Shown: positions 1 through 12,090, counted from the stretch's first letter. The stretch: 64,000 bases of DNA from Rhyacophila brunnea (GCA_022495005.1 JAGYXB010000447.1:496001-560000); one strand, 5' to 3'. Numbers and translations: made by a program. Notes: a model not told the origin generated them from the letters alone.

Positions 1-2967
1 CTTCATTCTCCATCAATATCCATCAACCAGGTAAAGCTAGTGTTCAAATAGCTCATATTATATAAAAAAAAAGTATATAATATTATTGTGATGTAAAAAT
101 ATCTTTTATAAAATATTTTAATACGTCAATTAATAACGATAGAAAATCAGAAATACCAATCAAAAATACTTTTGACAAAACAAATACCTAAATGACTTTT
201 TCAAAAATGTTGATTGATTTTATAAACCAAATCAGTTTTTTAGCGTAGGTACCTCGTTAATATTAAGATTTTAAAGTTTAAATATAATAAGTAGGTAGGT
301 ACTTACATTACAATTTATAAATATAATCACGTAAGTACATAATAATTGGGAGAAAATAAAATAATATTTAAAATTGATTTCAATACAATTAAAAATCTAT
401 CTAAGTAATTCTATCAAGGCGAAAGCTGAAAATTTTGAAACAATGATCATTTGATTAATAAAAGTATCATAGGGTGGGTTGATATATTCCTAATTAACAG
501 TGTTTGTTGAGTTTTTTAAGTGGACTGTAATTATTTTAAGGGATGATGAGGAGGTCGGATCTAGGGGTGAGGGCGATGGAACAGAATGCCAGACTAGTAA
601 TGATGTATGATGGCTCCGTGGTCTGGCTTCAACAGTTTTATGAATTATATGTGAGGGTGTATGAATGGTGATGATAGATTCTGAATGAGTCTGTATCTAT
701 TGAGTCAACCACTTAAGCAACGGAAAGCTATTTGAAGCCTGCTCACGCCCGCTATCGAGATGCAACTGCATGTTCTTTGTAAAACCGTCTCTCATCACCC
801 GTAATTGCTTATTGATTGTCTGGTGACAATAACACTGGGGACTATGAGGTGGGTGAGAAGATAAGGAGTGGAATGGGAACATAAATGGCCCAACCAAGTG
901 TAATATTCTGATTATAATATTATAAACCATTGATTACAATTACTATTAGAGAAAGGTATTATGCTTCGAATAGTTTTCTTAAAATTAATAAGATTTACTC
1001 ACATGAAAAAAAATATAAATTTACTAACACACAATAGATTGTAAAGATTACCTGATTCGAATTTTTATATACTTAATATAATATTTTTATATTATTATGT
1101 TATTTTATATCAAGGAAAACAGAGTAATTACAACATGTTTTTTATTATTATATTGTTGTAAGCTTAGTCGAAAGCTACTTAGGCGTTTATTGTTGTATCT
1201 TATTGATTTATTGATAATAACAAACATACGATTAAGCAGTATAAAGTGTTGAAAAATAACAATAACAATATGTAGGTATTGCTTGATATATTTTTATCCT
1301 TATTTAAATGAAAATTATATCGAATTATCATAAGAAAGATAAGCCTGAAAAGAAATTAACTTAAAAAGACAATATATCTACCATTTATAACGTTTTTGTA
1401 AAATATTAAAACATATTCAGTATATATTTTACAAATATTTTTATCGCAATGCCCATTTTCTCAGTCTATCAGGTATATCCTCTAAATCTTAACAAATATA
1501 AAAAATAATATGATACGGGCTTTGAATATTTTACCACGTATTTCCCGCGGATGCCTTTGTCTTTAAACTTAAAAAACATCTGTTTTATAAGAGTACATGT
1601 TAACAAAAGGTTTGGATTTCCGAAAAATATTGCTTTATAATTTATGAAAACATAAAGAAAAATCTCATAGGTATTAATAAATATTTTATTTTCAAAGCTT
1701 TATTGAATATATATATGACGAAAAAATATAAGCTTCGATATAAACAATATAAAAACAAACTAAAATTGCTGTTCACATTAGGTAACGTAGCGTGTAATAG
1801 AAAAATATCTGTGCATATGTATCTACTTATGTATCCACAACAGTAAACATGAATACGTTGAAAATTTACATTTACAATAAGGATTCGTTTATAACACATT
1901 CTTATACCTAATAAAATATTTTTTTATTCAATAAATAATTTACACGATTTAAAATGAATATTCATTATTGAAGGAACGTAATTTGAAAACACCCATACAT
2001 AAATAAACACCATAAACAAACAAACCCATAAACACACATACCCATTAGAAAAAACTAGATGGTTGTGGATACAGAACATGATCCTATATTCATCGGATTC
2101 TGACCAATAGTTTTTACCAACTACTTAGCCCTCTGCGTTCTACCTAGTTACATATAAATCAACTTACTTTACTAGTGCTGTCCGGTGTCATTATCTTTGT
2201 CTGAAATTTCCACACTAAAATATGTTTAACTCCTGTGAATCACTAATTATATGACTACGTTTTTGAAATGTATTACAATTTTATCATTGTTTAATATACT
2301 CGTATCTGCAATAAATATTAATATATTCGCAGTAGTTCATATTTCTTGACAATCTAAAGCATTTTTTTTAACCTTTTTTTGGTTGGCGTAACCCTCGGAG
2401 CATTTGGCATAATCTAAGGAAACCCATAGCTAGATGACTGGGTCTAGAGACATAAATTTAGAAATAATTGTGTAAATTAGTAACTAGTGATATACATAAG
2501 CAAAGAACCACATACCTATACGCAAACTAAAATTGCCGCCCGATAGCGTCAAATTTTATGTAAAATAATTTCATTATGTATTTTATTTTTGCAAGGCTAT
2601 CTTAAAATGTTACTTGTAAACAAAGTATTTAATATCAGTAGGTATATTACATGATTTGTTTGTACAAGTATTATCAAAATTAATGCAAATTATCGTGAAG
2701 CATCTGGAAACCCCAGGGTTCCGCAGTACGCGGTTGGGAATCAATGCTAGATATTTTGAGTTGTCTGGAAGAACCATTATAATATATAACTACTACCTAT
2801 TATCGAGTATTTCCTGTTTTAATATTGTGGTACTTGTATATAACTATTTTTCCATATTTCCATTTCCACATTTCCACCTGTATTTCCACAAAAATGGGTT
2901 TTGTCTCTATTTTTAAAACTGCGCAATTCAAGATTGCGCAATTATTGATGTTTGTATTTTTTTGTTT

Positions 2968-3140
2968 TTCGGGATTTCGGCCTTCGGGATTCCGGCCATT
3001 TAGGATTGCGGCCATTCGGGATTTCAGCGTTCGGGATTTCGGTATTTGGGATTTCGGCTTTCGGGATTTCGACTTTCGGGATTAAGGCTTTCGGGATTTC
3101 AGCCATTCCGGATTTCAGCCTTCGGGATTTCGTCCGGCAC
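2968..3140. repeat. 15-bp minisatellite, unit TTCGGGATTTCGGCC
   Basis: About eleven imperfect head-to-tail copies of a unit close to TTCGGGATTTCGGCC. The unit is 15 bp, a multiple of three, so reading frames stay open through the array on both strands: one + frame gives a GISAF-like pentapeptide repeat and one - frame an AEIPK-like repeat. Stop-poor frames are expected from such an array and are not evidence of a gene. It ends at CGTCCGGCACCC, after which sequence returns to AT-rich background. Confidence 0.85.
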
Positions 3141-4457
3141 CCTAAATAAATATATTGAACTAATATAAATGTATTAAAATACAAGAATAATTATTATTGA
3201 TACGATAAAAAATATTTAATAATCCTTTTAAAACTCTAAGTAATATAATATACAAAGACCTTATAACATATTGTTGACAGCGAGTCAGCTCGTGTTTGTA
3301 ATAATATATTATCCGCTGAATGTAAGCTTTGAAAAAATAAGTGTGTACAAGGAAAAATTTTCACAACTCGTAATAATTTCTTGTTATTTTCTTTTAGAAA
3401 ACATTTTGAAAATATTTTCACATTTGTACCACAAACAAATGCTTATTTTTACATTTAGGAACACGTACTTATTTTATGTCCATAAAAATTTATGTCAAAC
3501 TTCTGCGTGACCAAAACAAACGAACTTTCTGTTAATAATAGAAGAGTCAAAGGTGAAAAATTCTATATTATGCAACGTATTTCTTATTGAAATATTTTCG
3601 TATACCTCATTGTGTCATACTTACTTTTTCTCTTAAAAACCAACGTATTTTTTTTTTAAATGATTCATAAAAGCATTTTACGTTATTTTTACGCGTTAAA
3701 ATTTAACACATAGCTATCCAACGTGCAAACGGAATTACGAGTTTAAAAAAATATTTATATAATTATTTTTACAAGACGCCAACTCTGTGTATTAAAGAAA
3801 TTTCGTAATTAACCAATAGCATGTCTTTCGGGTGGAAATATCTTTGGAAAATTAATAAAACTGGAAAAAGTCATATAACTGTACTCAAAAACAATAAATT
3901 GCTTCATGGCTGCCTTAAAATCCACCACCACGGTCGGTGGCAATGAATGACTGAAGAAAAATAAGTTTAAAAGCCAAATAATATGATGACAGAAATAAGT
4001 TGTGCAATAGTCCTTAGCAAAGGGGGCTAAAATTATGTTGCAAAAGAAATTCCCCTAAATATAACCTTTCAGAAAATATTTATTCTAATTGAACAGTTTG
4101 GAGATAATAAATAAATTGTGATTAGGTAGTGACGATTATTTTCAGTGATTTACGTTATAATATCATAGTTCAAATTACGAAGATACTCTGTAAGTATACA
4201 ATGCGTAGGCATTAACGCGATCTAGATGAAATAACCAAACAATCAATCAAAATACTTGTATAACTATATAATATTACGTACATACTAATATATCAAATAC
4301 ATTTTTTTTGGAACGATAATAATGACGATGACTTAATACAAAATAAAACTATAACTGATGATTATTTTACAATACTGTAAAATAATAAAAAGCAAGACTG
4401 TTAATTCCTTGACTGATTTAAAATACAAATACAATGTTATGAATATCATTAAATGAT

Positions 4458-4512
4458 AACCCGTTATTTTCAATTTAACACAAATTTTGTGTTAAATTGA
4501 AAATAACGGGTT
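4458..4512. repeat. Perfect 27-bp inverted repeat with a 1-nt centre
   Basis: The left arm 4458-4484 begins AACCCGTTATTTTC and is the exact reverse complement of 4486-4512, with a single T at 4485 between them. The match stops abruptly on both sides. No transposon terminus or target duplication was recognised. A loop of one base is too tight for a normal microRNA precursor. It could be a foldback element remnant or a local inverted duplication. Confidence 0.9.
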
Positions 4513-5241
4513 CACGATGTGACAATATTTTGCTATCATTGAGACATTTGAGATAATTGATTTAGAGCTTAGTAGATAAATTAATAACATGTTAGTTAGC
4601 CGGTCAATGAGAGATTTAACAATAATTGTTATCTTATTATAAATAACACAATTGAGATAACGAGAAATTTGAACTTAATTTTTTTTTGCATCAAGAAAAT
4701 TGAAAAAATAATGTTTATGGTTGCAATTTCAGTAGTGATTAACAGACAGTAGTTTTAATACACAATTGTTATAAAATAAAGATTTGTGATACAAAATACC
4801 CGTTTTCTTTATTTATAGACAGCAGTTATTACCAAATTCCATTGTTTGTGTTTAGGAAATTTTGATTTTATATGTCAAACAATAATTAAACGTAGTTATG
4901 CAGAATGTAGCCAGCCCACAATAATGCCGAGCTGAGATAATGGCACTTTAGTAACAACATGGTTGTTAAAAATGTATGTAAAATGTCAAAGTGTAAATAG
5001 TATTTTATTTCAAGAATATTTTTTTGCGGCTTGGCTATTTTCAGCAGATTGTAGAAAAAACCTTCTCGCATGTGATCTATATCATATCTCATTTTTTAAT
5101 TTTTTGTGGACTGGCTACTTTCTGCATAACTATGTCCAATTATTCCTCTGGCACAACAATGTAATGTTATCACTGAAATTACAAATTGAAATATCGATTA
5201 AGTTATCTATTTATTTACTCAGCATTCAATTACATTTCCAG

Positions 5242-5393
5242 GTAAAGTTGGTGCATCTACAGTTGCTGTGAAAACTTTGAAGGAAAATGCAAGCGAGAAA
5301 GAACGAATTGATTTAATATCCGAGTTGCAAGTAATGAAGACTCTTCAACCTCATCCAAATGTAGTACGACTGTTGGCGTGCTGTACTGACAAG
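5242..5393 (+). CDS. Cad96Ca: Receptor tyrosine kinase Cad96Ca (stitcher) orthologue: kinase N-lobe exon
   Basis: This is an internal exon of 152 bases that enters with two bases of a split codon and then reads 50 codons. It follows an acceptor TTTCCAG and is followed by donor GTATAT. It encodes the start of a tyrosine kinase N-lobe: VAVKTLKEN carries the ATP-binding lysine, SELQVMKTL carries the alpha-C glutamate that pairs with it, and PHPNVVRLLACC is the following hinge-side strand region typical of receptor kinases. The wording is close to Drosophila Cad96Ca (TVAVKTLKE, SELEVMKSL) as I remember that protein. The glycine loop that should precede it is not in the window, so the ectodomain, membrane segment and juxtamembrane exons must lie to the left. 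The entry phase predicts that the previous exon ends with one base of a codon, probably completing glycine (G|GT). Confidence 0.93.
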
Positions 5394-5722
5394 GTATATA
5401 TTATTAAAAATACACTTAATTAAAGACACCTTACGAAACTTAAAGTTTCAAAGTAATACGAATATTATACATTTGGTGGGATGCCCCCCTCCACCAATGG
5501 TACACAAATTTATTTAAATTTCCGTAATGTAACTATAATAGCAATTGGCATAAACTGCACTGACACCTGAATATTACACTAGAAAATTTTTCGGACTTGG
5601 AGGCTTCAGTGACAAGTAGCAACCTCTATGAGTTTAAACCCAATACCCGATTAATATTTCCATGTAATGGATATGTGCAAGATGTCAAACACGTCATCTT
5701 GCAACATACTGCAATACGTATT

Positions 5723-5805
5723 GAAAGAGAAGAGTTGCTCAAGTCAGCAATACCAGCTATTAGGTCTGCCGTCTGAGTTGGTTGACACAAAGACCAATGT
5801 TATTG
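5723..5805 (+). repeat. Diverged dispersed repeat, copy 1 (partner at 11996-12081)
   Basis: Shares an ordered series of words with 11996-12081, such as CTCAAGTC, ACCAGCT, CCGTC and ACACAAAG followed by TTATTG, at roughly 70 percent identity by eye. Both copies are richer in G and C than their surroundings. This suggests an old transposable-element segment of unknown class. Confidence 0.45.
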
Positions 5806-8111
5806 TAAGTGTAACTCAGTAACAGTTTACTCCAGAAATATTCCCAACCCAAACGATAGGCATGTTACTTTAGATTAAAATCCGGTATATAAAGAAACGG
5901 ATTGAGGATCCAACTTTGAATACGGTTCAAAGTGTTATATTTGATACTATATAATTGTTTTCAAAATATTCAGCAAGTACCTACGTGGTTCATTCAAATA
6001 AGAAAAAATATTTAAAAAAAACTTATGTTTTACGTAATAATTAGCAGTTATTTATTTCATAATATTTGGACATTAGGTTTTTAAGGTTTGTCTTTTGATA
6101 TTTTCTAGTGAAAAATATTCAAAAGACATTATTTTATTAGCGAATAGAAAAAATGATACTTACTGTATGTATGTAGGTATGTTTAAAAAAATGTTTGGTT
6201 TGAGATAGGTTATTCGTTGTTTAACGTTCGAGAAATATAATACTACTAATCTCAAATCTGTAATGTAATTATAGTATGTGGTTACTTTTTTTCTTGAAAC
6301 GTAGGTGGCCTGTTTCATTATTTATATATGGAAATGGAATTGAATTAAAATAGGCTAATATAAAATTACGAAATAGTAATACGAGTCTAGACGGGCGGAT
6401 TTTTGGTTTCCTGTAACGGATATAATATAAGAGATAATTTATGTTTTGTATTTACTTAGTTTAAATTTATGTGTAAAGAATTTTTTTATTAAATTTAGTA
6501 TAATCTTACATTAAAAATATTCAATATAAAACAACTGTGTTTGTACTAAATCTCAGCCTAATGATATTTCCAATTAACTTGTCTTTTCTTTGTTTTATAA
6601 TATGTATGCTTAAGTTTTATATATTTACTGTCTTATAAAAAGTAAAAACATCTATAAAATAGAGAATCCAAACGTAATAAAATATAAACAAAAACCATCC
6701 AGATTACTTAAATTAGATTATAGACTTTTCCATTTTGAAATAGTATGTAACTATATCAAAAATTTCGTTAGGTTTTTCGATAAAAACACGTAATTTCTAA
6801 ATAATAGTTAGTTTTTTCTGTAAAAGGCACAGTTTTAAATATCTAAATAGTATGAACAACTGGAACTAATTTAAAAAAGCCGCCAATTATTTTAATTATA
6901 AGCAGAAAATATTACCAAAAACCCAACTACTCAACATTACCAAAATGAGTCAACAAAACAAAAAAAAAAACAGTTGTTGCTATTTTCAACATAAAAAAAA
7001 TAATAATAAAGTGACAACAAACAATAATTAATACGATAGGGTTTTTAGTAATTAGGTTTTTTACTGACACTTCAACCTTCATAATTTGTTTATTGTATTT
7101 TTTGTAACCTTTGACTTGATAGGTAGGTAATGGAGTTTTTACCTACTATATCGTATTGATTTATTATATAAGCTAGAGTAAAGAGAGTTCGTTGTCAGTG
7201 TGTGTTTACCTTTGGTGAGTGTACACGGGTCGCAAAAAAAACGACTTAAATGGAATAGTACAGAGCTTGAATCCATTAGAATTTAAACAATATTTACGTT
7301 AGGTTTATCACATTTGTTTAAAACCTTAGTTCGTCGGATTTGATCTGATATATTTAATAGCAAAATTTAATAAAGAAGCAAGTACCTACACTATGTGGGA
7401 AAAGGTGTTATTAAGATCACATGTAAATATGGTACAGTGGAGTAAAAGAAAGGATATAGGCTGCCACTGAACTTGAAAATAAAAATGGCTCTTGTATATG
7501 GCGGTACTATGCCTAAGACATGCAATCGAACTTAAACTTGTATTTACGGCGCTATCTTTTTCTTAATTTTATACTTTCATTAGTATTTATACATGTAACG
7601 TTGCTTAGTTAACGTTCAGCTTTGCACTATAGCACATATTTTTTAGTCTACTTCAAGTATTTATACTAAGTCATTGCTCAGTACCCACGATAAGTAGTTG
7701 GAGTTATCGCAAATAAAGTGGACAAGATAAAGATTGGCACAAGCAGTGTTTTTTTTAAATAAGAATATCGTTTTATGGAATATATTATTATATATTAATT
7801 ATAGAATATTTGTGTTTAATTAAAGTAGGTTTCAATAATTAATTATTGTCAGTTGATGAGAGTTTTGCACTATTTCGTATTATATCAGTTTTATCTATCC
7901 AGGTTTCTTATTTCTGCATTTTTAGACTCCGCAATATAATATATAAATTTCTAATACCTATTATATTCGTACATCAGAAAAAAATCTCATAGAGTTTAAA
8001 TTCAATTTACATCAAGTACATTATACCCTGTTACCAATGTTATATAACTGGTTATTGTACACTTAGATCATTATTTGTAGATATTTCTAATTAACGAACG
8101 TAAAAAAAAAA

Positions 8112-8372
8112 ACACCCACGGTGGCCGCGCGGTATAAGCGTTGGACTATCACGCTGTGGGTCTCAGGTTCGAATCCTGGGTCTGGCAAGTACACATATTG
8201 TTTTTTCAGTCTGTGTGTGAGTCAGGGTATGGACCTAATAGGTTGAGCAAGTGGCTGACATCCATTTCTCGTAAAAAAACAAAATCTGTTAATACAAACC
8301 TTTACTCTGTCGAGGCCCATATGATCCTATTAGGATCGGACATGGTCAAAAAAAAAAATGAAAAAAAATATG
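8112..8372 (+). mobile_element. tRNA-derived SINE (family A), nearly complete
   Basis: The head reads as a tRNA-like RNA polymerase III promoter: an A-box-like TGGCCGCGCGG near 8123 and a textbook B box GGTTCGAATCC near 8168. A body with GAGTCAGGGTATGGACC and CATATGATCCTATTAGG follows, ending in a run of A with ATGAAAA. Related copies lie at 16290-16660 (reverse), 17345-17545, 29345-29410 (3' part, reverse) and 32755-32920. The tRNA fold itself is imperfect, so this is a SINE head and not a tRNA gene. Confidence 0.85.
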
Positions 8373-9286
8373 CTTTTGATACCAAGCGTTCAAATAAAAT
8401 ATTACAATAATATATTAGCTTAGTATGACAATATAATTAATACAATAATATGAAATTCAATCTCTATCATTGTAATAATATGTACTAAAAATATATGTAT
8501 TAAATAAATTCAAAGTACTTTTCTATATTATTGACAATAAAACTTAAAACCATAATAGATGGGTGACAACGTGGTTGTCAAAGTTAAAGTATTGAAATGA
8601 AATACTCCGTAAACGTCAAAGATCGATTTTTATCACACATGGCCCGAAGGACGCAAAGTATTTATAGAATTTTCTTTGTTATTTTGTATTTGGTGACGTC
8701 TAGACATAAGCATGACAATTTAGTACTCTCTAAATAATTTTGACAAACGATCGTAGTTTGGCTTATAAAAGAAGATTAAAATAGTATTATAAAATCTAAA
8801 TATCTCTTATAAATTTATATAGAAGGATAAACTTATTTCAAATTTTACGCATCACATATTTATTTTCAGTCGATATTTCAATTCATATACCTACTATGTA
8901 TGAACAAATTTCGTCATAATTATCAGGTGCCCGACGACATGCGATGGGTCATGAGTTCCTTAAAAAACTCCGTCCACCTATTCCATTCTAATATATCATT
9001 ATGTAGATGTTTTTCAATGATTTAACTCAAGTATTTGGTATCACCTACCAGCTGGCTAATGAAATAGTACCCCGCCCTTTCTCGTTTGTTCCTTACGGAT
9101 TGATCAATATTACTCAATTTATACTGTGCATTGTCGTATTTATAGCACACATGACCTTGGAATTTTATTTTAATTAATATAACAACGCTAAGATTTTCAC
9201 ACGGATAGTAGAATTCAGTATTTTATATTTAAGTACCTACCTCCAATTACTGTCATTACTGACTGGCCGATAGATAGAGTATAAGG

Positions 9287-9557
9287 CAGGGTTGGTGAAC
9301 CTTTTTGCATACGCGTGCCAACATTTCCCAAAAAAATATTTTTCGACTGTCTGACGTGCCAAAGAGTCGGCTCGTTTTTTTAGGTATATATTTTCGCCGC
9401 GGGCCGTAGGTTGCACAATTTTCTCAAATATCGTCATTATTTTTTTATATATAGGTAAGTATAATATTCATTTGCACATCTTTTTTGAAATTTTTTATTT
9501 GTTTTCGTTCGCGTGCCATGCAAATTCATCTCGCGTGCCATAGGTTTGCTACCCCTG
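9287..9557. mobile_element. hAT-type MITE with 8-bp target duplication
   Basis: A 271-bp non-coding element. It begins CAGGGTTGGTGAACC and ends GGTTTGCTACCCCTG, giving terminal inverted repeats of the CAGGG-type common in hAT elements. The inner parts of both ends repeat the word GCGTGCCA. Flanking 8-mers GTATAAGG (9279-9286) and GTATAGGG (9558-9565) match at seven of eight bases, as expected for a hAT target-site duplication. No transposase is present, so it is non-autonomous. Confidence 0.85.
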
Positions 9558-9613
9558 GTATAGGGCTTTTCTTTTGAAAATGATCAAGGCGTATTCATTT
9601 TGCAGAGTTAGAC

Positions 9614-9904
9614 CTTGTACAGATGCGTTTTACGCTCAAGTACCAAAAATTTGGTTCACCCAAATAGCGCGTTTCATTTGGCAGTGAACAAGCTAGGTGA
9701 CGTAATTCATTTTTGAATCGGAATGAAACCCCGATAACTCAATTGTGATACGCGCATATTAGAGATACACGTGACCTCATTGAGCCGTCCACATATAATC
9801 GTTGCGTGTCACTTCTCGCGCGCAGTCGAGGTCCAGGTTACGTCATTGAGATGTCCACATGCACTCGTGCCGAATCGCGGTGAGATACGCGTCATCTGTA
9901 CAAG
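9614..9904. mobile_element. Inverted-repeat element with internal direct duplication
   Basis: CTTGTACAGATG at 9614-9625 is the exact inverse of CATCTGTACAAG at 9893-9904, and similarity continues inward with gaps. The inside is GC-richer than its surroundings. It carries two direct copies of a motif like TCATTGAG..GTCCACAT..CTCGT (near 9776 and 9843) about 68 bp apart. No coding frame is seen. It is probably a MITE of unassigned superfamily. Confidence 0.6.
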
Positions 9905-10209
9905 CTCTTAGGTCACGGCTAGGTTTACGAGGTGTATGTGATAAAGTGAATACAATATTATCAAGTATTTTGTAATACGTACTTTACTTATAATATGGTG
10001 ATTTAATAGAGAGAATTTGTTCGTTGGCGGTATTCTCTTGTTCTTTTCTTCAACACGTGTTATTTAATGTCATAATATTATATTATATTTAATAATTAAG
10101 TAAAATTATAGAATCTTTTTATTGACTATTATTACAATTCTATCAATGATTTACAAAATCTTTTGCATAATATACTTAAACAACATTAAGCAACTTTTTG
10201 GTTGTAATA

Positions 10210-10364
10210 CTTCCATTCTTCTTTGTCTAACTGAGGATCGTGACCAAAATAATTTAGATATCGGCAGCCTTGTCCGTGATTTTGCTTCACTCTTGGCATT
10301 TAGAAATAGGTACGCAGGTCTTGCATCAGTGGAAAGTGCGTGGCTGCGTAGCACTTCACCTTAA
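10210..10364 (+). other. GC-richer repeat-like segment with a short open frame
   Basis: An open frame here reads through words such as TEDRDQNNLDIGSLVRDF and ASVESAWLRS, which look protein-like, and the base composition is less AT-rich than the flanks. It ends with a stop at 10362-10364, just ahead of the acceptor for the next kinase exon. It does not belong to the kinase, whose splice sites are clear. I do not recognise the family; a transposon fragment is the simplest reading. Confidence 0.35.
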
Positions 10365-10407
10365 CTAAAATCAGTACGGCGTATATTAAAATATTATTTT
10401 TTTCCAG

Positions 10408-10590
10408 GAGCCAGTTTTTGTGATCATGGAATACATAAGCCTTGGAAAACTCCAAGCGTTCCTCAGAGCATCTAGAGCTGAGCGTCATTACGGAAACGTT
10501 CATGCAGGAAGCGATACCCTCACGTCACGTGATCTCACTTCGTATGTTTACCAAGTTGCCAAAGGAATGGATTATCTTTCTTCTAAAGGG
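10408..10590 (+). CDS. Cad96Ca: Cad96Ca orthologue: hinge and upper C-lobe exon
   Basis: A 183-base exon (61 codons, phase 0 at both ends) between acceptor TTTTTTTCCAG and donor GTGAGT. It begins EPVFVIMEYISLGKL, the gatekeeper and hinge of a tyrosine kinase. The kinase insert region follows, with LRASRAERHYGN, and then the alpha-E helix YQVAKGMDYLSSKG that leads into the catalytic loop of the next exon. The string RASRAERHYGN is one of the most characteristic pieces of Cad96Ca and separates it from FGFR- or Ret-type kinases as I know them. The M in MEYIS is an internal methionine, not a translation start. Confidence 0.94.
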
Positions 10591-11769
10591 GTGAGTATTT
10601 TAAATCTCGTAAATTTTAGAATAAACAATTATTAATATACATAATAGGTATACATAAATATTAATTAACGTAAGTCGATAAAAATGGTGACGGATTTGAA
10701 ATAACAACTTAGTTCATGATAGTTTAATCAGAAAAAATCACCGCTCGGATAACGATGTGAGTAAAGTTTAAGACCATTTTTCTACATTTTTTGCATAATA
10801 ATACAATTATATTTATTTTAAATTATGTAATACAGACTTTTCTAGGTATTGTGGTATCATTGAAAATAATGTACCCAGCCAGGACATATCAGTGGCAATT
10901 AAAGTAAACAAAAATAATACAAATTAATGCACACGTAAATAGCGATCAATGTATTATAATAGGGGTGGTGAAAGTATGCGCCACGGACTATTTCAATATT
11001 GTCACTGAAAATAGACGTCTAGATAAGATTTTAATAGGAAAAAAATTTGTTGGAAAAACCAGCTAATAAGAGGATTTTTTTACAAATCAAGGTAAACGTT
11101 ATATAATTATTCGTATCGGGTCTTTGAACATACATTAATTTATTAGTATACAATATAATAGAGTTGGTTTTAAACATTCGCAATTTTATTAAATACCTTA
11201 CCTACGTAAATAAGAAGAACAAGTATCTTTATATTATTATAAATACTGGTGTTAAAAAGTTTCCACGTAAAGTGCACGGCTTAAAAAATTGCGCTCTTTA
11301 CCTTTTGTCTTTTTTATGCGAGATTTTTCCTTTTGCCTGCTTAGCAAAGTTTCCCAGGCGGGTGTGGTATGGTTTGCGTATTTTGCTGATTTCATTGAAA
11401 TACGAAAAAAGCCTACATGCGTAAGTATGGATGTGGTTTTTTTAACGATGCTATATTTTTTATAAGTGTACTTCAAGTTTTGTTTTTAACAAGCCTTTTG
11501 GATTACCGTTCTCAAAATAACAGAAACATTTTTAAACAAAAAAAATATTCAGTTGAAAGTTACTCACATATTATTGCATTACATTAATTAATAACTTACT
11601 TATTGCAGTAGGTATCTACATCAGCCCAGCTAAGTAAAAGACAGTATTTTTACTTACTCTAAAATATACATTGTCTATTTAGAGAGTATGTCAAAACAAT
11701 ACAATTAACTTACATAATATAAGAGGAAGGGTAGTTTAAAACCTGGGTTTTCAATTTTTCACTTTAACA

Positions 11770-12090
11770 GGGCAGTATAGTAGTCAGAAGTAAAAGCGGT
11801 TATCTCCAATCGCCATTGCACATTAAGAAAAAGCAATTATATGTTTATGCCCTTGGTGAAGTCATGCCACTTTTGCTGCCAGTTGTTTGATGCCGCTCCA
11901 TTTCCTCTGTGATAGTTTTTCAGCATCAAAGCGAAAGTTACCAACAAAATTCTTCTTATAATATGCCCTGAAAATCTCTAAAAATATGTACAAGAAGGAA
12001 AGAGATACTCAAGTCGGTCCAACCAGCTGATGGGCCCATCAGACCGTCAGACTTGGTGCCACACAAAGGCCAACTTTATTGCTTTAAAAA
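11770..12090 (+). repeat. Unclassified dispersed repeat, shared with 5723-5805 and 37660-37740
   Basis: The left part (GTCAGAAGTAAAAGCGGTTATCTCC and on) aligns with 37668-37735 (GTCAGGGATCAGTGCGGCTATCTCC), and the right part (11996-12081) aligns with 5723-5805. The copies together suggest one old element several hundred bases long. No clear protein motif was recognised, and the class is unknown. Confidence 0.45.

Larger units (their letters stand above)
1..5241. other. Non-coding flank or intron upstream of the first visible kinase exon
   Basis: No coding exon was recognised here. The first kinase exon opens in mid-codon, so at least one more exon lies upstream. No glycine-rich loop exon is visible in this stretch, so most or all of it is probably intron. 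It holds a minisatellite (2968-3140), a perfect palindrome (4458-4512) and a CA-rich patch near 1985-2045. The remainder is AT-rich sequence without recognisable structure; the short reading frames in it look random. Confidence 0.6.
5394..10407 (+). other. Cad96Ca intron (about 5.0 kb)
   Basis: Bounded by AAG|GTATAT and TTTCCAG|GAG, so the intron is in phase 0. Its contents are a diverged repeat segment (5723-5805), a SINE (8112-8372), a hAT-type MITE (9287-9557), an inverted-repeat element (9614-9904) and a moderately GC-rich patch with a short open frame (about 10210-10364) just upstream of the next exon. Between these the sequence is AT-rich with nothing recognised. Confidence 0.8.

Noticed and set aside
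1..36. Exon-end-like CATCAACCAG|GTAAAG at the left edge
   Set aside because: It has a good donor and a compatible phase for the next exon, but no frame before it gives a kinase glycine loop or other Cad96Ca sequence. The sequence left of it is outside the window.
2942..3184. Repetitive - strand frame (AEIPK-type) and its + strand counterparts
   Set aside because: Produced by the 15-bp minisatellite, whose unit length is a multiple of three.
3915..3950. CCACCACCACGGTCGGTGG, similar to CCACTACAGTCGGTGGTGG near 27612
   Set aside because: Short near-palindromes sharing a core; too short to call an element or site.
8141..8410. 89-codon frame at the SINE
   Set aside because: It lies in a tRNA-derived SINE body; SINEs do not code for protein.
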